Source: UBA6382 sp963600315
GTDB taxonomy: Bacteria; Bacteroidota; Bacteroidia; Bacteroidales; Bacteroidaceae
DNA: 45,887 nucleotides
Assembly: GCA_963600315.1 (NCBI GenBank)
Contig: CAVCAW010000046.1
Location: 1-45,887, forward strand
Reading direction: 5' to 3'
A model generated the notes under the pieces. The model saw nothing but the letters and a program-made list of their open reading frames with translations, was not told the DNA's origin and did not search any database. The position numbers and the translations under genes are program-made. Shown here one piece after another: positions 7,833 through 17,184 of this stretch. The first letter of the stretch is position 1, and each line of letters opens with the position of its first letter.

Positions 7833-9758
7833 ATGTTGATGAAGAAGTTACAAGTAGTGTTATTGCCGTTTGCGGTCGCCGCCCTGTCGCTGGTGGGGTG
7901 TGCACGTCCCGGCAGTCCCGACGGAGGTCCCTATGACGAGACTCCGCCGAGGGTGGTAAGCGCAAGCCCGGCTGAGGGAGCCATCAATAGCCGCCCCCGC
8001 AACATAGAGATATCGTTTGATGAGTTTGTGACACTTGAGAAGGCCGCTGACAAGGTGGTGATTTCGCCGCCGCAGATCAATATGCCCGAAATCAGTGCTG
8101 ATGGGCGCAAGATTAAGGTCAAACTGCTCGACAGCCTCAAGGATAACACTACCTACACCATCGATTTCGGCGATGCCATTGTGGACTACAACGAGGGCAA
8201 CCCCATGGGCAAGTATACTTACACCTTTTCCACGGGCGAGAGACTCGACACCATGGAGGTGTCGGGCAAGGTGCTTGACGCACGCAACCTCGAGCCTATA
8301 AAGGGCATTGTGGTAGGCCTGCATTCCGACACCACTGACACCGCTTTCACCACCAAGACCTTCGACCGCATGGCGCGCACCAACGGCAGCGGTGAGTTTA
8401 CTATTAAGGGCATTGCTCCAGGTCACTATCGCATCTATGCTCTTCAAGATGCCGACGGCAACTATATGTTCAATCAAAAGAGTGAGATGATAGGCTTCAG
8501 CCGCCAGGTGATTGCACCAAGTTCTTATGCCGACGTGAGGAACGACACGGTGTGGCGCGACTCAACTCATTTTGACTCAGTCAAGATTGTGCCCTACACC
8601 CACTTCGTGCCCGACAACGTGGTACTGCTGGCTTTCACTGAGTCTACTCTAGATCGCCATCTACTCAAGGCAGAACGCAAAGTGCCTGAACATTTTGATG
8701 TCTATTTTACGGGAATTTCCAACAAACGCCCCGTCTTAAAGGGTTTGGATTTTGATGATAGCAAGATTATCGCTGAATGTTCCGCTAACAACGACACGCT
8801 GACCTATTGGATAGCCGACACAGCGCTGGTGCATACCGACACGCTCACGGCAAATCTCACTTATGAGGAGAACGACTCGTTGGGCAATTTCGTGGAGCGC
8901 ACTGAGGAGTTGCAGTTTGTGAGTCGACTGCCGCGCTCGCGCCAAATCAAAATGGAGCAACAAGCCTATAAGGATTGGCTCCAAGAACAGGAGAAACTGC
9001 GCAAGCGCAAGTTGCCCTATCTCACGGAACGCCCACCATCGGTACTCGAAGTTTCCTACAATGGAGGCTCATCGCTCGATCTCTATGACAATATAAAGTT
9101 CAAGTCACCCGAACCCTTGCTGCGTGTCGACACCGCCAAGTTCCATCTCTACCTGAAGCAAGACACTCTATATGTGCCTGCACAGAGTCTGGTTCGGAAA
9201 AACGAGGGCAGCTCTATGGGCTATACGCTCTATGGTGAGTGGCGGCCGGAGCAAAAATATGCCCTGATTGTTGACTCAGCGGCTTTCACGAGCATTTATG
9301 GCAAGGTGTCTGATAAGATAGAGTTTCGCTTCTCCATTCCATCGCTCGACAACTACTGCACGTTTACTGCTGTCATCGACGGGCGCAGCGATTCTGCCGT
9401 AGTGGTAGAATTGCTCAACCACTCCGACAAGGTGGTTCGCAGCGCTCGCACAAATGAGGGCAAAGCTGACTTCTTCTTCCTGAAGCCCGGTCCCTACTAC
9501 ATGCGCGCCTTTGTTGACCGCAATGGCAATGGCAAGTGGGATGAGGGCAACTATTCCAAGGGCGAACAGGCGGAAAGTGTCTACTACTATCCATCGCAGC
9601 TCACAATGCGAGCTAAGTGGGACCTCGAGCAGGTGTGGAATCTCGAGGCTACTGACATAACCAAGCAGAAACCCTTGCAAATCACCAAGCAGAAGCCAGA
9701 TAAGGAGAAAACTATACAGAAGCGCAATGAGGAACGAGCCAAAAAATGGAAGAAATAG
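7833..9758 (+). CDS. Lipoprotein with N-terminal bacterial Ig-like domain
   Basis: 641 residues from ATG 7833 (a second ATG two codons later is equally possible). The N-terminus MKKLQVVLLPFAVAALSLVGC is a type II signal peptide with lipobox LVGC. It is followed by GSPDGGPYDETPPRVVSASPAEGAINS and IEISFDEFV, the start of the SbsA-type Ig-like domain found in a conserved Bacteroidetes lipoprotein family. The middle contains a SdrD/carboxypeptidase-like segment (GKVLDARNLEPIKGIVVGLH), and the C-terminus has DRNGNGKWDEGNY, a calcium-binding-like acidic loop, then a Lys-rich tail. Probably anchored in the envelope; the function is unknown. It lies 29 bp after GH3. Confidence 0.88.
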   Translation: MLMKKLQVVLLPFAVAALSLVGCARPGSPDGGPYDETPPRVVSASPAEGAINSRPRNIEISFDEFVTLEKAADKVVISPPQINMPEISADGRKIKVKLLDSLKDNTTYTIDFGDAIVDYNEGNPMGKYTYTFSTGERLDTMEVSGKVLDARNLEPIKGIVVGLHSDTTDTAFTTKTFDRMARTNGSGEFTIKGIAPGHYRIYALQDADGNYMFNQKSEMIGFSRQVIAPSSYADVRNDTVWRDSTHFDSVKIVPYTHFVPDNVVLLAFTESTLDRHLLKAERKVPEHFDVYFTGISNKRPVLKGLDFDDSKIIAECSANNDTLTYWIADTALVHTDTLTANLTYEENDSLGNFVERTEELQFVSRLPRSRQIKMEQQAYKDWLQEQEKLRKRKLPYLTERPPSVLEVSYNGGSSLDLYDNIKFKSPEPLLRVDTAKFHLYLKQDTLYVPAQSLVRKNEGSSMGYTLYGEWRPEQKYALIVDSAAFTSIYGKVSDKIEFRFSIPSLDNYCTFTAVIDGRSDSAVVVELLNHSDKVVRSARTNEGKADFFFLKPGPYYMRAFVDRNGNGKWDEGNYSKGEQAESVYYYPSQLTMRAKWDLEQVWNLEATDITKQKPLQITKQKPDKEKTIQKRNEERAKKWKK

Positions 9759-9797
9759 TTCCAGTAGAGCCGCTCAAACTCCAAATATACAGACAAC

Positions 9798-10625
9798 ATG
9801 AATTGCATCATAAGTGGGCTGGCAGTCGTCAGTCGGTCGAAACGCATCATTGCAGCGTGCATGGTGTGCATGCTGGCTTTTGTAGGCATTGCAGCAAGGG
9901 GGCAGTCGGCTTTTCAGCCAGGCGAGGTATTGCAGTACAGCCTCTACTACAACTGGAAATTTCTGTGGGTTAAGGCAGGCAGTGCCACCATGACTATTTC
10001 TGCTGCTACCTATGGCGGCAATTCTGCCTACCGCACTCGTCTGCTGATGAGGGGGAACAAGGATGCCGATGACTATTTCGTGTTGCGCGACACTCTGCTC
10101 AGCTATACGGCTTGCGACAATCTGCGCCCCCTCTTCTACTCCAAGAAAGACATGGAGGGTTCGTCTTATCGTTCGAGGAAAGTATGGTACTCCTACAACG
10201 ATGGTAAATGCCGGGTCAAGCAGAGCTATCTCCACAAAGACGGACGCCTCACTGAGAAAAACGAAAGCTTCTCCTCGCAGGTCTATGATATGCTCAGCAT
10301 TATGCTCAAAGCTCGCAATTTCAACACCTCGGGCTGGACTCCCGGCAAGCGCATTCGCTTCCTTATGACCGATGGCAATGGGGTGGACAACCAAGTGCTG
10401 ATCTACCGCGGCAAGCAGAAAGTGAAGATGAGGGGAGAACGCAAGAGCTATGCGTGTCTCAAATTGTCATTTGTAGAGTTTTATGGCAAGAAGAATGATA
10501 AGGAAAGAGAGGTCATTACCTTCTATGTCACTGACGATGCAAGACATATTCCAGTGCGCCTTGACATGTTTCTGCGTTTTGGCTCTGCCAAAGCATTTTT
10601 TGTAGGTGGCAAAGGGTTGAAGTAA
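9798..10625 (+). CDS. DUF3108 domain-containing exported protein
   Basis: 275 residues with a long N-terminal signal sequence (hydrophobic core IIAACMVCMLAFVGIAARG). FQPGEVLQYSLYYNWKFLWVKAGSATM is the typical opening of DUF3108, a periplasmic beta-rich family. The KKDMEGSSYRSRKVWYSY and RHIPVRLDMFLRFGSAKAFF blocks also fit. The function of the family is unknown. It lies 39 bp after the lipoprotein, so GH3, lipoprotein and DUF3108 probably form one operon that links a cytoplasmic conjugating enzyme to two envelope proteins; that link is inference. Confidence 0.85.
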   Translation: MNCIISGLAVVSRSKRIIAACMVCMLAFVGIAARGQSAFQPGEVLQYSLYYNWKFLWVKAGSATMTISAATYGGNSAYRTRLLMRGNKDADDYFVLRDTLLSYTACDNLRPLFYSKKDMEGSSYRSRKVWYSYNDGKCRVKQSYLHKDGRLTEKNESFSSQVYDMLSIMLKARNFNTSGWTPGKRIRFLMTDGNGVDNQVLIYRGKQKVKMRGERKSYACLKLSFVEFYGKKNDKEREVITFYVTDDARHIPVRLDMFLRFGSAKAFFVGGKGLK

Positions 10626-10711
10626 GCTGACGAAGAGTTGACTTTCGCACATTTTCGTCTTAAAAGTGCAGATTTGGAAGATGAAAAGTGGTAAGTCTTG
10701 AATAAAAGCCG

Positions 10712-10719
10712 TATTTTTG
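10712..10719 (+). promoter_or_regulatory. Promoter of the CoA-transferase gene, -7 box TATTTTTG
   Basis: TATTTTTG matches TAnnTTTG, with the coding start 37 bp downstream. The upstream box is weak. Confidence 0.55.
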
Positions 10720-10756
10720 CAACGTAGATTAATAAAATCAAAAACACACGGAAAAT

Positions 10757-12268
10757 ATGTCTTTTACAAGAATCACCGCCGCTGAGGCTGCCGCTCTCAT
10801 CCAAGATGGACAGACCGTAGGTCTTAGTGGTTTCACTCCGGCAGGTGCGCCTAAGAGCATACCTGCCGAGATTGCAAAGAAAGCGGAGGCAGAACATGCC
10901 GCCGGACGTTCATTCAAAATCAATATCTTCACGGGAGCTAGTACGGGGCAGAGCTGCGACGGCGAGTTGAGCAACCAGCACGCCATCAATTTCCGTGCGC
11001 CCTATACTACTAACGGCGACTTCCGCAAACACGTCAATGCGGGTGAAATGGCCTACTCTGACCTTAACCTTTCCAATATGGCTACCCAAATACGCCAAGG
11101 CTATTTGGGCGAAGTCAACTGGGCCATCATTGAAGCTTGCGAGATAGAAGAGGTGGGCGACAAAGCCCGCATCTACCTCACGGCAGCGGGTGGTATCAGT
11201 CCCACGGTGGCTCGTCTTGCCAAAAATGGCATATTTGTGGAGCTAAACGCTTTCCACAGCAAGGACTCTATGGGTATCCATGATGTCTACGAGATTGAAG
11301 ACCATCCTTACCGCAAGCCAGTGATGATCACCAAGGCCAACGACCGCATCGGCAAACCCTATGTGGAGGTTGACAAGAACAGAATACTGGGCGTGTTGGA
11401 GTGTAACATACCCGACGAGGCACGCTCGTTTAAGGCTCCAGACCCCATCACCAGTCAGATAGGTCAGAACGTGGCCGACTTCCTTCTCCACAACCTGCGC
11501 AAGGGACTCATACCCAAATCGTTCCTCAACCTGCAGAGCGGAGTGGGGTCGGGTGCCAACGCTGTGCTCGGCGCTTTGGGACAGTGCCCCGAAGTACCCA
11601 ACTTCAACATCTATACCGAGGTGCTGCAAGATGCTCCCGTAGGACTGATGAAGCAGGGCCGCGTGCTCTCCGCCTCGACCTGCTCGCTGACCGTCACCAA
11701 CGAGTGTCTGCAGGACATCTACTCCAACATGGACTTCTTCAAGGACAAACTGGTAATCCGTCCATCTGAAATCTCCAACTGTCCAGAGGTGATAGCCCGC
11801 ATTGGTGTATGCTCGCTCAACACTGCTATTGAGGCTGACATCTATGGCCATGTCAATAGCACCAAAATTTGCGGAACCAAGATGATGAATGGCATCGGCG
11901 GGTCAGCTGATTTCACCAATAATGCCTATCTCTCCATTTTCACCTGCGGAAGTACTACTAAGGGTGGTGCTATATCGAGCATCATACCATTCTGCTCTCA
12001 CATTGACCATACGAGTCACTTCATCGATGCGGTGATTACCGAGTATGGCGTGGCTGACCTCAGGGGCAAAAGCTCCATGCAGAAAGCCGAGGCCATCATC
12101 AATGTAGCGCACCCCGACTACCGCCCCTTGCTGCGTGAATATCTCAAGCACGCAGAGAAGTTTGGCGGACACACCCACCACTGCCTGAGTGCAGCATTCG
12201 CCATGCACGACACCTTCCTGCGCAAGGGCGACATGCGCCTCACCGACTTTGGCGAATACATCAAGTAG
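10757..12268 (+). CDS. Acetyl-CoA hydrolase/transferase family protein (succinate/acetate CoA-transferase)
   Basis: 503 residues, full length for the class I AarC/SucC-type CoA-transferases. Recognisable parts are GLSGFTPAGAPKSIP near the N-terminus, the glycine-rich LQSGVGSGANAVLGAL, and YTEV with the catalytic glutamate (E288) that forms the enzyme-CoA thioester. GGSADFTNNAYLSIFTCGSTTKGG follows in the second half. Enzymes of this type swap CoA between acyl groups such as succinyl, propionyl and acetyl, and in Bacteroidales they serve acetate, succinate or propionate fermentation. The exact acyl pair cannot be read from the sequence. It is 37 bp upstream of the peptidase gene. Confidence 0.9.
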   Translation: MSFTRITAAEAAALIQDGQTVGLSGFTPAGAPKSIPAEIAKKAEAEHAAGRSFKINIFTGASTGQSCDGELSNQHAINFRAPYTTNGDFRKHVNAGEMAYSDLNLSNMATQIRQGYLGEVNWAIIEACEIEEVGDKARIYLTAAGGISPTVARLAKNGIFVELNAFHSKDSMGIHDVYEIEDHPYRKPVMITKANDRIGKPYVEVDKNRILGVLECNIPDEARSFKAPDPITSQIGQNVADFLLHNLRKGLIPKSFLNLQSGVGSGANAVLGALGQCPEVPNFNIYTEVLQDAPVGLMKQGRVLSASTCSLTVTNECLQDIYSNMDFFKDKLVIRPSEISNCPEVIARIGVCSLNTAIEADIYGHVNSTKICGTKMMNGIGGSADFTNNAYLSIFTCGSTTKGGAISSIIPFCSHIDHTSHFIDAVITEYGVADLRGKSSMQKAEAIINVAHPDYRPLLREYLKHAEKFGGHTHHCLSAAFAMHDTFLRKGDMRLTDFGEYIK

Positions 12269-12305
12269 CAAGCCTTCTCCGTATACGCTTACACCAACCC
12301 ACAAG

Positions 12306-13697
12306 ATGAAAAGATACACACTCATGGCCGCTGCCCTGTGTGCAGCGGCGGCTCCCTCGCTGGCGCAGAAGGAGATAACACCTGAGATGCTGCAGCAGTT
12401 CCAAAGCAGCTATAAGTCAGTCGGAGCCGACAAGGCGCTCGACAATGCCGTAGCCGCCAACGACATCAAGGTGCTCGCACTCAACAACGAGACTATGGCG
12501 CAGTTCGACACCGAGTTTTCCAATAAGGTCAACTCCAAGGGCATCACCAACCAGAAAAGCTCCGGCCGATGCTGGCTCTTCAGCGGCCTCAACGTGCTGC
12601 GCGCCCAGATGATAGCCAAGTACAACCTCGGAGAGATGGAGTTCTCGCAGAACTTCTGCTTCTTCTACGACCAGCTGGAGAAGTCTAACCTCTTCCTGCA
12701 GGCCATCATCGACAACGGCAAGAAGCCCATGGACGACCGCACCGTCGACTGGCTGTTCCACAACCCGCTGAGCGACGGCGGCACCTTCTGCGGTGTGGCC
12801 GACGTGGTGTCCAAATACGGACTGGTGCCCTCATCCGTGATGCCCGAGACCTTCTCGTCCAACAACACTGGCACCTACTCCATGCTGCTCAAGACCAAGC
12901 TTCGCGAATACGGGCTTGAATTGCGCAGAATGATAGCCGGCGGCAAGACTGACAAGCAGGTCCTGGCGAGAAAAGTGGAGATGCTGGGCGTGGTCTACAA
13001 GATGCTCGTGAGGTGTTTCGGCGCACCGCCGCAGAAATTCACCTACACCTTGCGTGATGCTTCTAACAAGGTCATAAGCACCAAGGAGTATACGCCCAAG
13101 TCGTTCTACGAGGAGCACTTGGGCATAGACCTCTGCGACAACTACTTCATGTTTATGAACGACCCCTCGCGCGACTACTACAAGACCTACGAGATAGACC
13201 TTGACCGCCACTCCTACGACGGTCACAACTGGGTGTTTCTCAACGTGCCCATGCAGGATATCAAGGACATGGCGGTGGCGTCCATAAAGGACAGCACCAT
13301 GATGTATATGTCGTGCGACGTTGGCAAATGCAACGACTCCAAGCGCGGCTACTCTGACCCCGACGTCTACAACTACGGCGAAATCTTCGGCGTGGACTTC
13401 CCGATGGACAAGAAAGACCGCATCGCCACCTTCGCCTCAGGCTCCACCCACGCCATGACGCTCATGGCTGTAGACCTCGACGAGCAGGGCAAGGCGAAGA
13501 AATGGATGGTGGAGAACTCCTGGGGTTCTTCATCAGGATTCAAAGGTCACATCATCATGTCAGACCGCTGGCTCGACGAATATCTCTTCCGCCTCGTGGT
13601 GGCAAAGAAATACGTGCCGGAGAAACTTGCTGGCATGATGAAGCAGAAGCCCGTGCTGTTGCCCGCCTGGGACCCCCTCTTCCAGCCTGAGCAGTAG
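12306..13697 (+). CDS. pepC: Exported C1-family peptidase (bleomycin hydrolase / aminopeptidase C-like)
   Basis: 463 residues starting at ATG 12306, giving a signal peptide (MKRYTLMAAALCAAAAPSLAQ). The papain-like triad is complete: C89 in KSSGRCWLF, H382 in GSTHAMTLMA, and N404 in ENSWG. Classical PepC is a cytoplasmic hexameric aminopeptidase; the signal peptide here places it in the periplasm or on the surface, as in many Bacteroidales homologues. Codons end in C far more often than in most of the window, a trend that continues into the next cluster. It may be co-transcribed with the CoA-transferase gene (37-bp gap, no clear promoter). A strong terminator follows. Confidence 0.9.
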   Translation: MKRYTLMAAALCAAAAPSLAQKEITPEMLQQFQSSYKSVGADKALDNAVAANDIKVLALNNETMAQFDTEFSNKVNSKGITNQKSSGRCWLFSGLNVLRAQMIAKYNLGEMEFSQNFCFFYDQLEKSNLFLQAIIDNGKKPMDDRTVDWLFHNPLSDGGTFCGVADVVSKYGLVPSSVMPETFSSNNTGTYSMLLKTKLREYGLELRRMIAGGKTDKQVLARKVEMLGVVYKMLVRCFGAPPQKFTYTLRDASNKVISTKEYTPKSFYEEHLGIDLCDNYFMFMNDPSRDYYKTYEIDLDRHSYDGHNWVFLNVPMQDIKDMAVASIKDSTMMYMSCDVGKCNDSKRGYSDPDVYNYGEIFGVDFPMDKKDRIATFASGSTHAMTLMAVDLDEQGKAKKWMVENSWGSSSGFKGHIIMSDRWLDEYLFRLVVAKKYVPEKLAGMMKQKPVLLPAWDPLFQPEQ

Positions 13698-13766
13698 CAG
13701 GACCGACCTCCGCACTACGCTGGCAAGCATCTGCAAAAAAACTGACTACAATTACAACCCCCAAAC

Positions 13767-13810
13767 AAGCCACGGATTTCCCGCATGAGGAAGCCCGTGG
13801 CTTTTTGTTT
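13767..13810 (+). terminator. Rho-independent terminator after pepC
   Basis: The arms AAGCCACGG and CCCGTGGCTT pair around an 18-nt loop and are followed by TTTTTGTTT. The rest of the 390-bp gap to the next gene holds the promoter at 13977 and an about 100-nt leader with no other feature I recognise. Confidence 0.85.
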
Positions 13811-13976
13811 ACGCATCCCGCTGTTTTTCCGTCGCCCGTGTCGTTGCTGATGTTCTTGCCGTTTAACACCCTTTCCGTTTTATTTAATAATGGCATCACT
13901 ATTTCCCTTTTTGTGAAAAGAACGAAAAATCAGTTGAAAGTCAGCGCTGTTTGTTTCGTTGTCTGAGTCAATTGAT

Positions 13977-13984
13977 TATTTTTG
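13977..13984 (+). promoter_or_regulatory. Promoter of the SGNH cluster, -7 box TATTTTTG
   Basis: TATTTTTG follows a TTTC box at 19 bp (13954-13957). It implies a leader of about 95 nt before the ATG at 14088. Confidence 0.55.
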
Positions 13985-14087
13985 CAAACGAATCGGGGGC
14001 CTTTCGTCAGCAGACCGAGCGTTTCCGCCGTGCGGCTGCCTAACGGAGGGTTGAGAATGAATATCCATCAACAAAAACAAAACATAA

Positions 14088-16295
14088 ATGAAAAGAAAAC
14101 TACTATTTTATTGCATGCTGATTGTGGCGTCGCTGTTCGGAGCAACGAAGTCCGGTGCCCAATCGCTGACAGACGGGTACTACTACATCAAGAGTGCGTA
14201 TGCCGGTCACACCAGCGAGAGTGTGTACGACCCCCAGTACACCGACTACGCGAAAGTCCACACTTGCCAAGGCACTGAGGCCGACATATTCTACATCAAG
14301 CAGACCGCCACGGGCAAGTATTCAGTGCAAAACGCACTGACAGGACGCTTCATTATCAAGTTCGTCAAGACCAACAGTGTGCTGCTGGGCAATACGCTTG
14401 AAGACGGCGTCTACATCATCATTGACTACGTTGACGGCATCTACCGCTGGAAGGACAACACCCAGTCGTGCTACTACAACTGGAATGGCTCCGGAGTGAA
14501 CTGCGGCGCAGGCCTTAGCGACAAGTATAACTACCACGACTGGTCCTTTGAGCCCGTGTCTGACGATGTGCTCGCCAGTCTTGGACTGTCGGGAGAACCC
14601 GATGCCCCCTCTGGCTACAACTGGCCCACCTTCACCCAGGACAAAGCGCCCGCCGTGGCCGACCAGTTAGTGCCTGCTGGCTACTACCACATCTACAGCG
14701 CCTATACTGGCACCGATCTGCAGAGCAACGCTGTCATCTGGGACAACGAAGCCGACTCCGTGCTGAAGGTGCACTCCGCTACCGGCAGCAAGAACGACAT
14801 CTTCTTCATCTACCCTAAGGCCGACGGTCAATATGTGATGAAGAACCTCGCCACCAGCCGATACGTCACCACCTATGTGGGACAAAACGCCGTACGCCTC
14901 GACTCGCTCCCTGCTGAGGATTCCTACATAGAGTTTACCCTGCTCGACGACTACAACTTCCGCTTCAAGGACAGCAAGTCGGAGAACTACTACAACTGGA
15001 ATGGCTCCAACGTAAATGCCCGCGAACTCTCGTCCGCCTACAACTACCACGACTGGAAACTCGTGCCAGCTTCCAAGGTCGAGATGTCGAGCTTTGGCAT
15101 CACCATCGACACTCTGCCCACTCTGCCCTCCCCACCTGTTGAGAACAAAGAAGTAGTGAGCGACGGTTTCTACTTTATCCGTTCAGCCTACGACAGCCCG
15201 TATGTCGGCAGCGACGTGGTGGCATACGACCCCAGTGAAGAGGACTGTGTCAAGACCCATAACAACGGTTACGAGAAGAAGGATATCTTCCTCATCAAGC
15301 AGATAGGCACCAAGCAATATTCCGCCCAAAACCTCGGCACTGGACGCTACATCACCAAGTATAGCTCCTCGACCGGCGTAGAGCTCGCCAAAGCGCCCGA
15401 AGATGGAACCTATATGATATTCGACCTCGTCAAGGGTAGCGTCTACCACTGGAAGGACAACCACCAGTCGACCTACTACAACTGGAACGGCAACAACGTC
15501 AACTGCGGCGCCGGCCTCAGTACCACTTATAACTATCACGACTGGGAACTCGTACCCGTCAGCGCTGACCTGCTCGAAGCTTTCGGAGTGTCAGGTGACA
15601 CCATACCCGACACCATCGAACAGCCCAAGGACTCCGTGGCCTACATCGACGCATGCTGGGAGAGCCTCGGCACCTCCATCACCTGGTACAACAACAATGT
15701 CTCCTCAGCCTTCACCAAGGGCTACCAGACTCGAGTACGCGAAGTCCTGCCCTTCAAGAAGTTCATCAATAAGGGTGTCAACGCCAGCTGCATCTCTGGT
15801 TGCGCCGGACAGGTGACCTACGCCAACTACTACACCATCGAGCACGGCATCAACGACTGGGGACACTCCACCCCCGTCGGCACCATCGATGATTACAAGA
15901 ACAACACCAACAACGGCACCTTCGCCGCCTCCTACCGCGTGCTGCTCGACAAAATTTACTCCACCAACCCCAACGCCATGGTGGTGCTCTGCACACCGCG
16001 CAAGGCCTACGGCTTCGGCGGATACCTCCCCAACAACTGCAACGATGCACTCAACGGCATCTATCTCGAAGACTATGCCAAGCTTATACGCGAGATAGCC
16101 GAATATGAGTCACTGCCGGTGGCAGACTTCTTCGCTCTGTGTGGCAACCAGCGCAACCTTGCGAATCTGTCAATCGACACAGCACTCCACCCCAATGACA
16201 ACGGCTATCAGCTCATGGCAGACGTGCTCGTCAAGGCTATGCGCAAAGTGCTTGTACACCCAATCGTCAACCCGGTTGCCGAGGATGACTTCTAG
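14088..16295 (+). CDS. Exported protein: three internal repeats plus SGNH hydrolase domain
   Basis: 735 residues. A signal peptide ends near residue 24 (SGA/QS). Three repeats of about 140 residues (roughly 28-165, 195-335, 358-505) each start with DG/AG-Y/F-Y-x-I-x-SAY and end with YYNWNG..VN followed by YNYHDW; they look like a carbohydrate-binding beta-trefoil or similar fold, which I cannot name. Residues ~520-725 form an SGNH domain: block I is SLGTSITWYN (S530), block II Gly in KGVNASC, block III HGINDWG, and D697-T-A-L-H701. GTS replaces the usual GDS, and Asp and His are separated by three residues, not two. Likely an exported esterase or deacetylase on a glycan; the substrate is unknown. 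Confidence 0.8.
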   Translation: MKRKLLFYCMLIVASLFGATKSGAQSLTDGYYYIKSAYAGHTSESVYDPQYTDYAKVHTCQGTEADIFYIKQTATGKYSVQNALTGRFIIKFVKTNSVLLGNTLEDGVYIIIDYVDGIYRWKDNTQSCYYNWNGSGVNCGAGLSDKYNYHDWSFEPVSDDVLASLGLSGEPDAPSGYNWPTFTQDKAPAVADQLVPAGYYHIYSAYTGTDLQSNAVIWDNEADSVLKVHSATGSKNDIFFIYPKADGQYVMKNLATSRYVTTYVGQNAVRLDSLPAEDSYIEFTLLDDYNFRFKDSKSENYYNWNGSNVNARELSSAYNYHDWKLVPASKVEMSSFGITIDTLPTLPSPPVENKEVVSDGFYFIRSAYDSPYVGSDVVAYDPSEEDCVKTHNNGYEKKDIFLIKQIGTKQYSAQNLGTGRYITKYSSSTGVELAKAPEDGTYMIFDLVKGSVYHWKDNHQSTYYNWNGNNVNCGAGLSTTYNYHDWELVPVSADLLEAFGVSGDTIPDTIEQPKDSVAYIDACWESLGTSITWYNNNVSSAFTKGYQTRVREVLPFKKFINKGVNASCISGCAGQVTYANYYTIEHGINDWGHSTPVGTIDDYKNNTNNGTFAASYRVLLDKIYSTNPNAMVVLCTPRKAYGFGGYLPNNCNDALNGIYLEDYAKLIREIAEYESLPVADFFALCGNQRNLANLSIDTALHPNDNGYQLMADVLVKAMRKVLVHPIVNPVAEDDF

Positions 16296-16362
16296 ATACA
16301 ACGGCACCAAAACAAATTACTAAAAATACAACATCAAACCAAACGAAATAAACAACACAACA

Positions 16363-17163
16363 ATGAAAAAGATAACATTTCTCACAGCTCTGCTTTTCGC
16401 TACAGTCTATGCGGCAGCTCAAAGTGTCAACATACATCAGGGTACCAGTTCGGTAGGATTCAACATAAGCGAAATCGACAGCATCATATTCAGCTCCAAC
16501 AATGCTTCGGGCAATATCTATACCGGCACTAGCGAAACCAAGCCGGTCAGCGGACACTGGCTCAGTCTCGGCACCTCCATCTCATGGTACAACAGCCACG
16601 TCTCCTCTGCCTTCACCAAGGGCTACCAGACCCGAGTGCTTGAGAAACTCGCCTTTGAGCAGTTCACCAACAACGGAGCCAATGCCAGCTGCCTCTCCAG
16701 CGCTAAGAACTATGTGGTCAAAGCCGACTACTACACCATCGAGCACGGCATCAACGACTGGGGCAACTCAGTGGCAGTAGGCACCATCGACGACTACAAG
16801 AATAATACCAAAAACGGCACCTTCGCCGCCTCCTACCGCGAACTGCTCGACAAAATCTACTCCACCAACCCCAAGGCCATCGTAATTCTCTGCACTCCGC
16901 GCAAGGGCTACGGCTTCGGAGACTACCTCCCCGCACACTGGTATGACGCCAAGAATGGCATCTACCTCGAGGACTACGCCAAGGTGATACGCGAAATTGC
17001 CGAGTATGAGTCGCTGCCCGTGGCTGACTTCTTCCGCTACTGCGGTGGCCAGCGCAACCTTGCAAATCTGTCAATCGACACTGCTCTCCACCCCAACGAC
17101 AACGGCTACCAACTCATGGCCAACATCCTTGTAGAGGCTTTCAACCAGGTTCTGCTACCGTAA
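16363..17163 (+). CDS. Exported SGNH hydrolase, paralogue of the preceding gene
   Basis: 266 residues: signal peptide (MKKITFLTALLFATVYAAAQ), a short VNIHQGTSSVGFNISEIDSIIFS segment of a kind often seen at the N-terminus of Bacteroidales secreted proteins, then an SGNH domain. S72 lies in SLGTSISWYN, the Asn block is HGINDWG, and D239-T-A-L-H243 closes the site. It is nearly identical to the C-terminal domain of the preceding protein over long stretches (HGINDWG, NGTFAASYR.LLDKIYSTNP, NLANLSIDTALHPNDNGYQL) but lacks its repeats. The same two deviations from canonical SGNH motifs occur in both, so they predate the duplication. It lies 67 bp after the first gene; probably one transcript. Confidence 0.82.
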   Translation: MKKITFLTALLFATVYAAAQSVNIHQGTSSVGFNISEIDSIIFSSNNASGNIYTGTSETKPVSGHWLSLGTSISWYNSHVSSAFTKGYQTRVLEKLAFEQFTNNGANASCLSSAKNYVVKADYYTIEHGINDWGNSVAVGTIDDYKNNTKNGTFAASYRELLDKIYSTNPKAIVILCTPRKGYGFGDYLPAHWYDAKNGIYLEDYAKVIREIAEYESLPVADFFRYCGGQRNLANLSIDTALHPNDNGYQLMANILVEAFNQVLLP

Positions 17164-17184
17164 CGTCCTAAAACCCCACTAACA

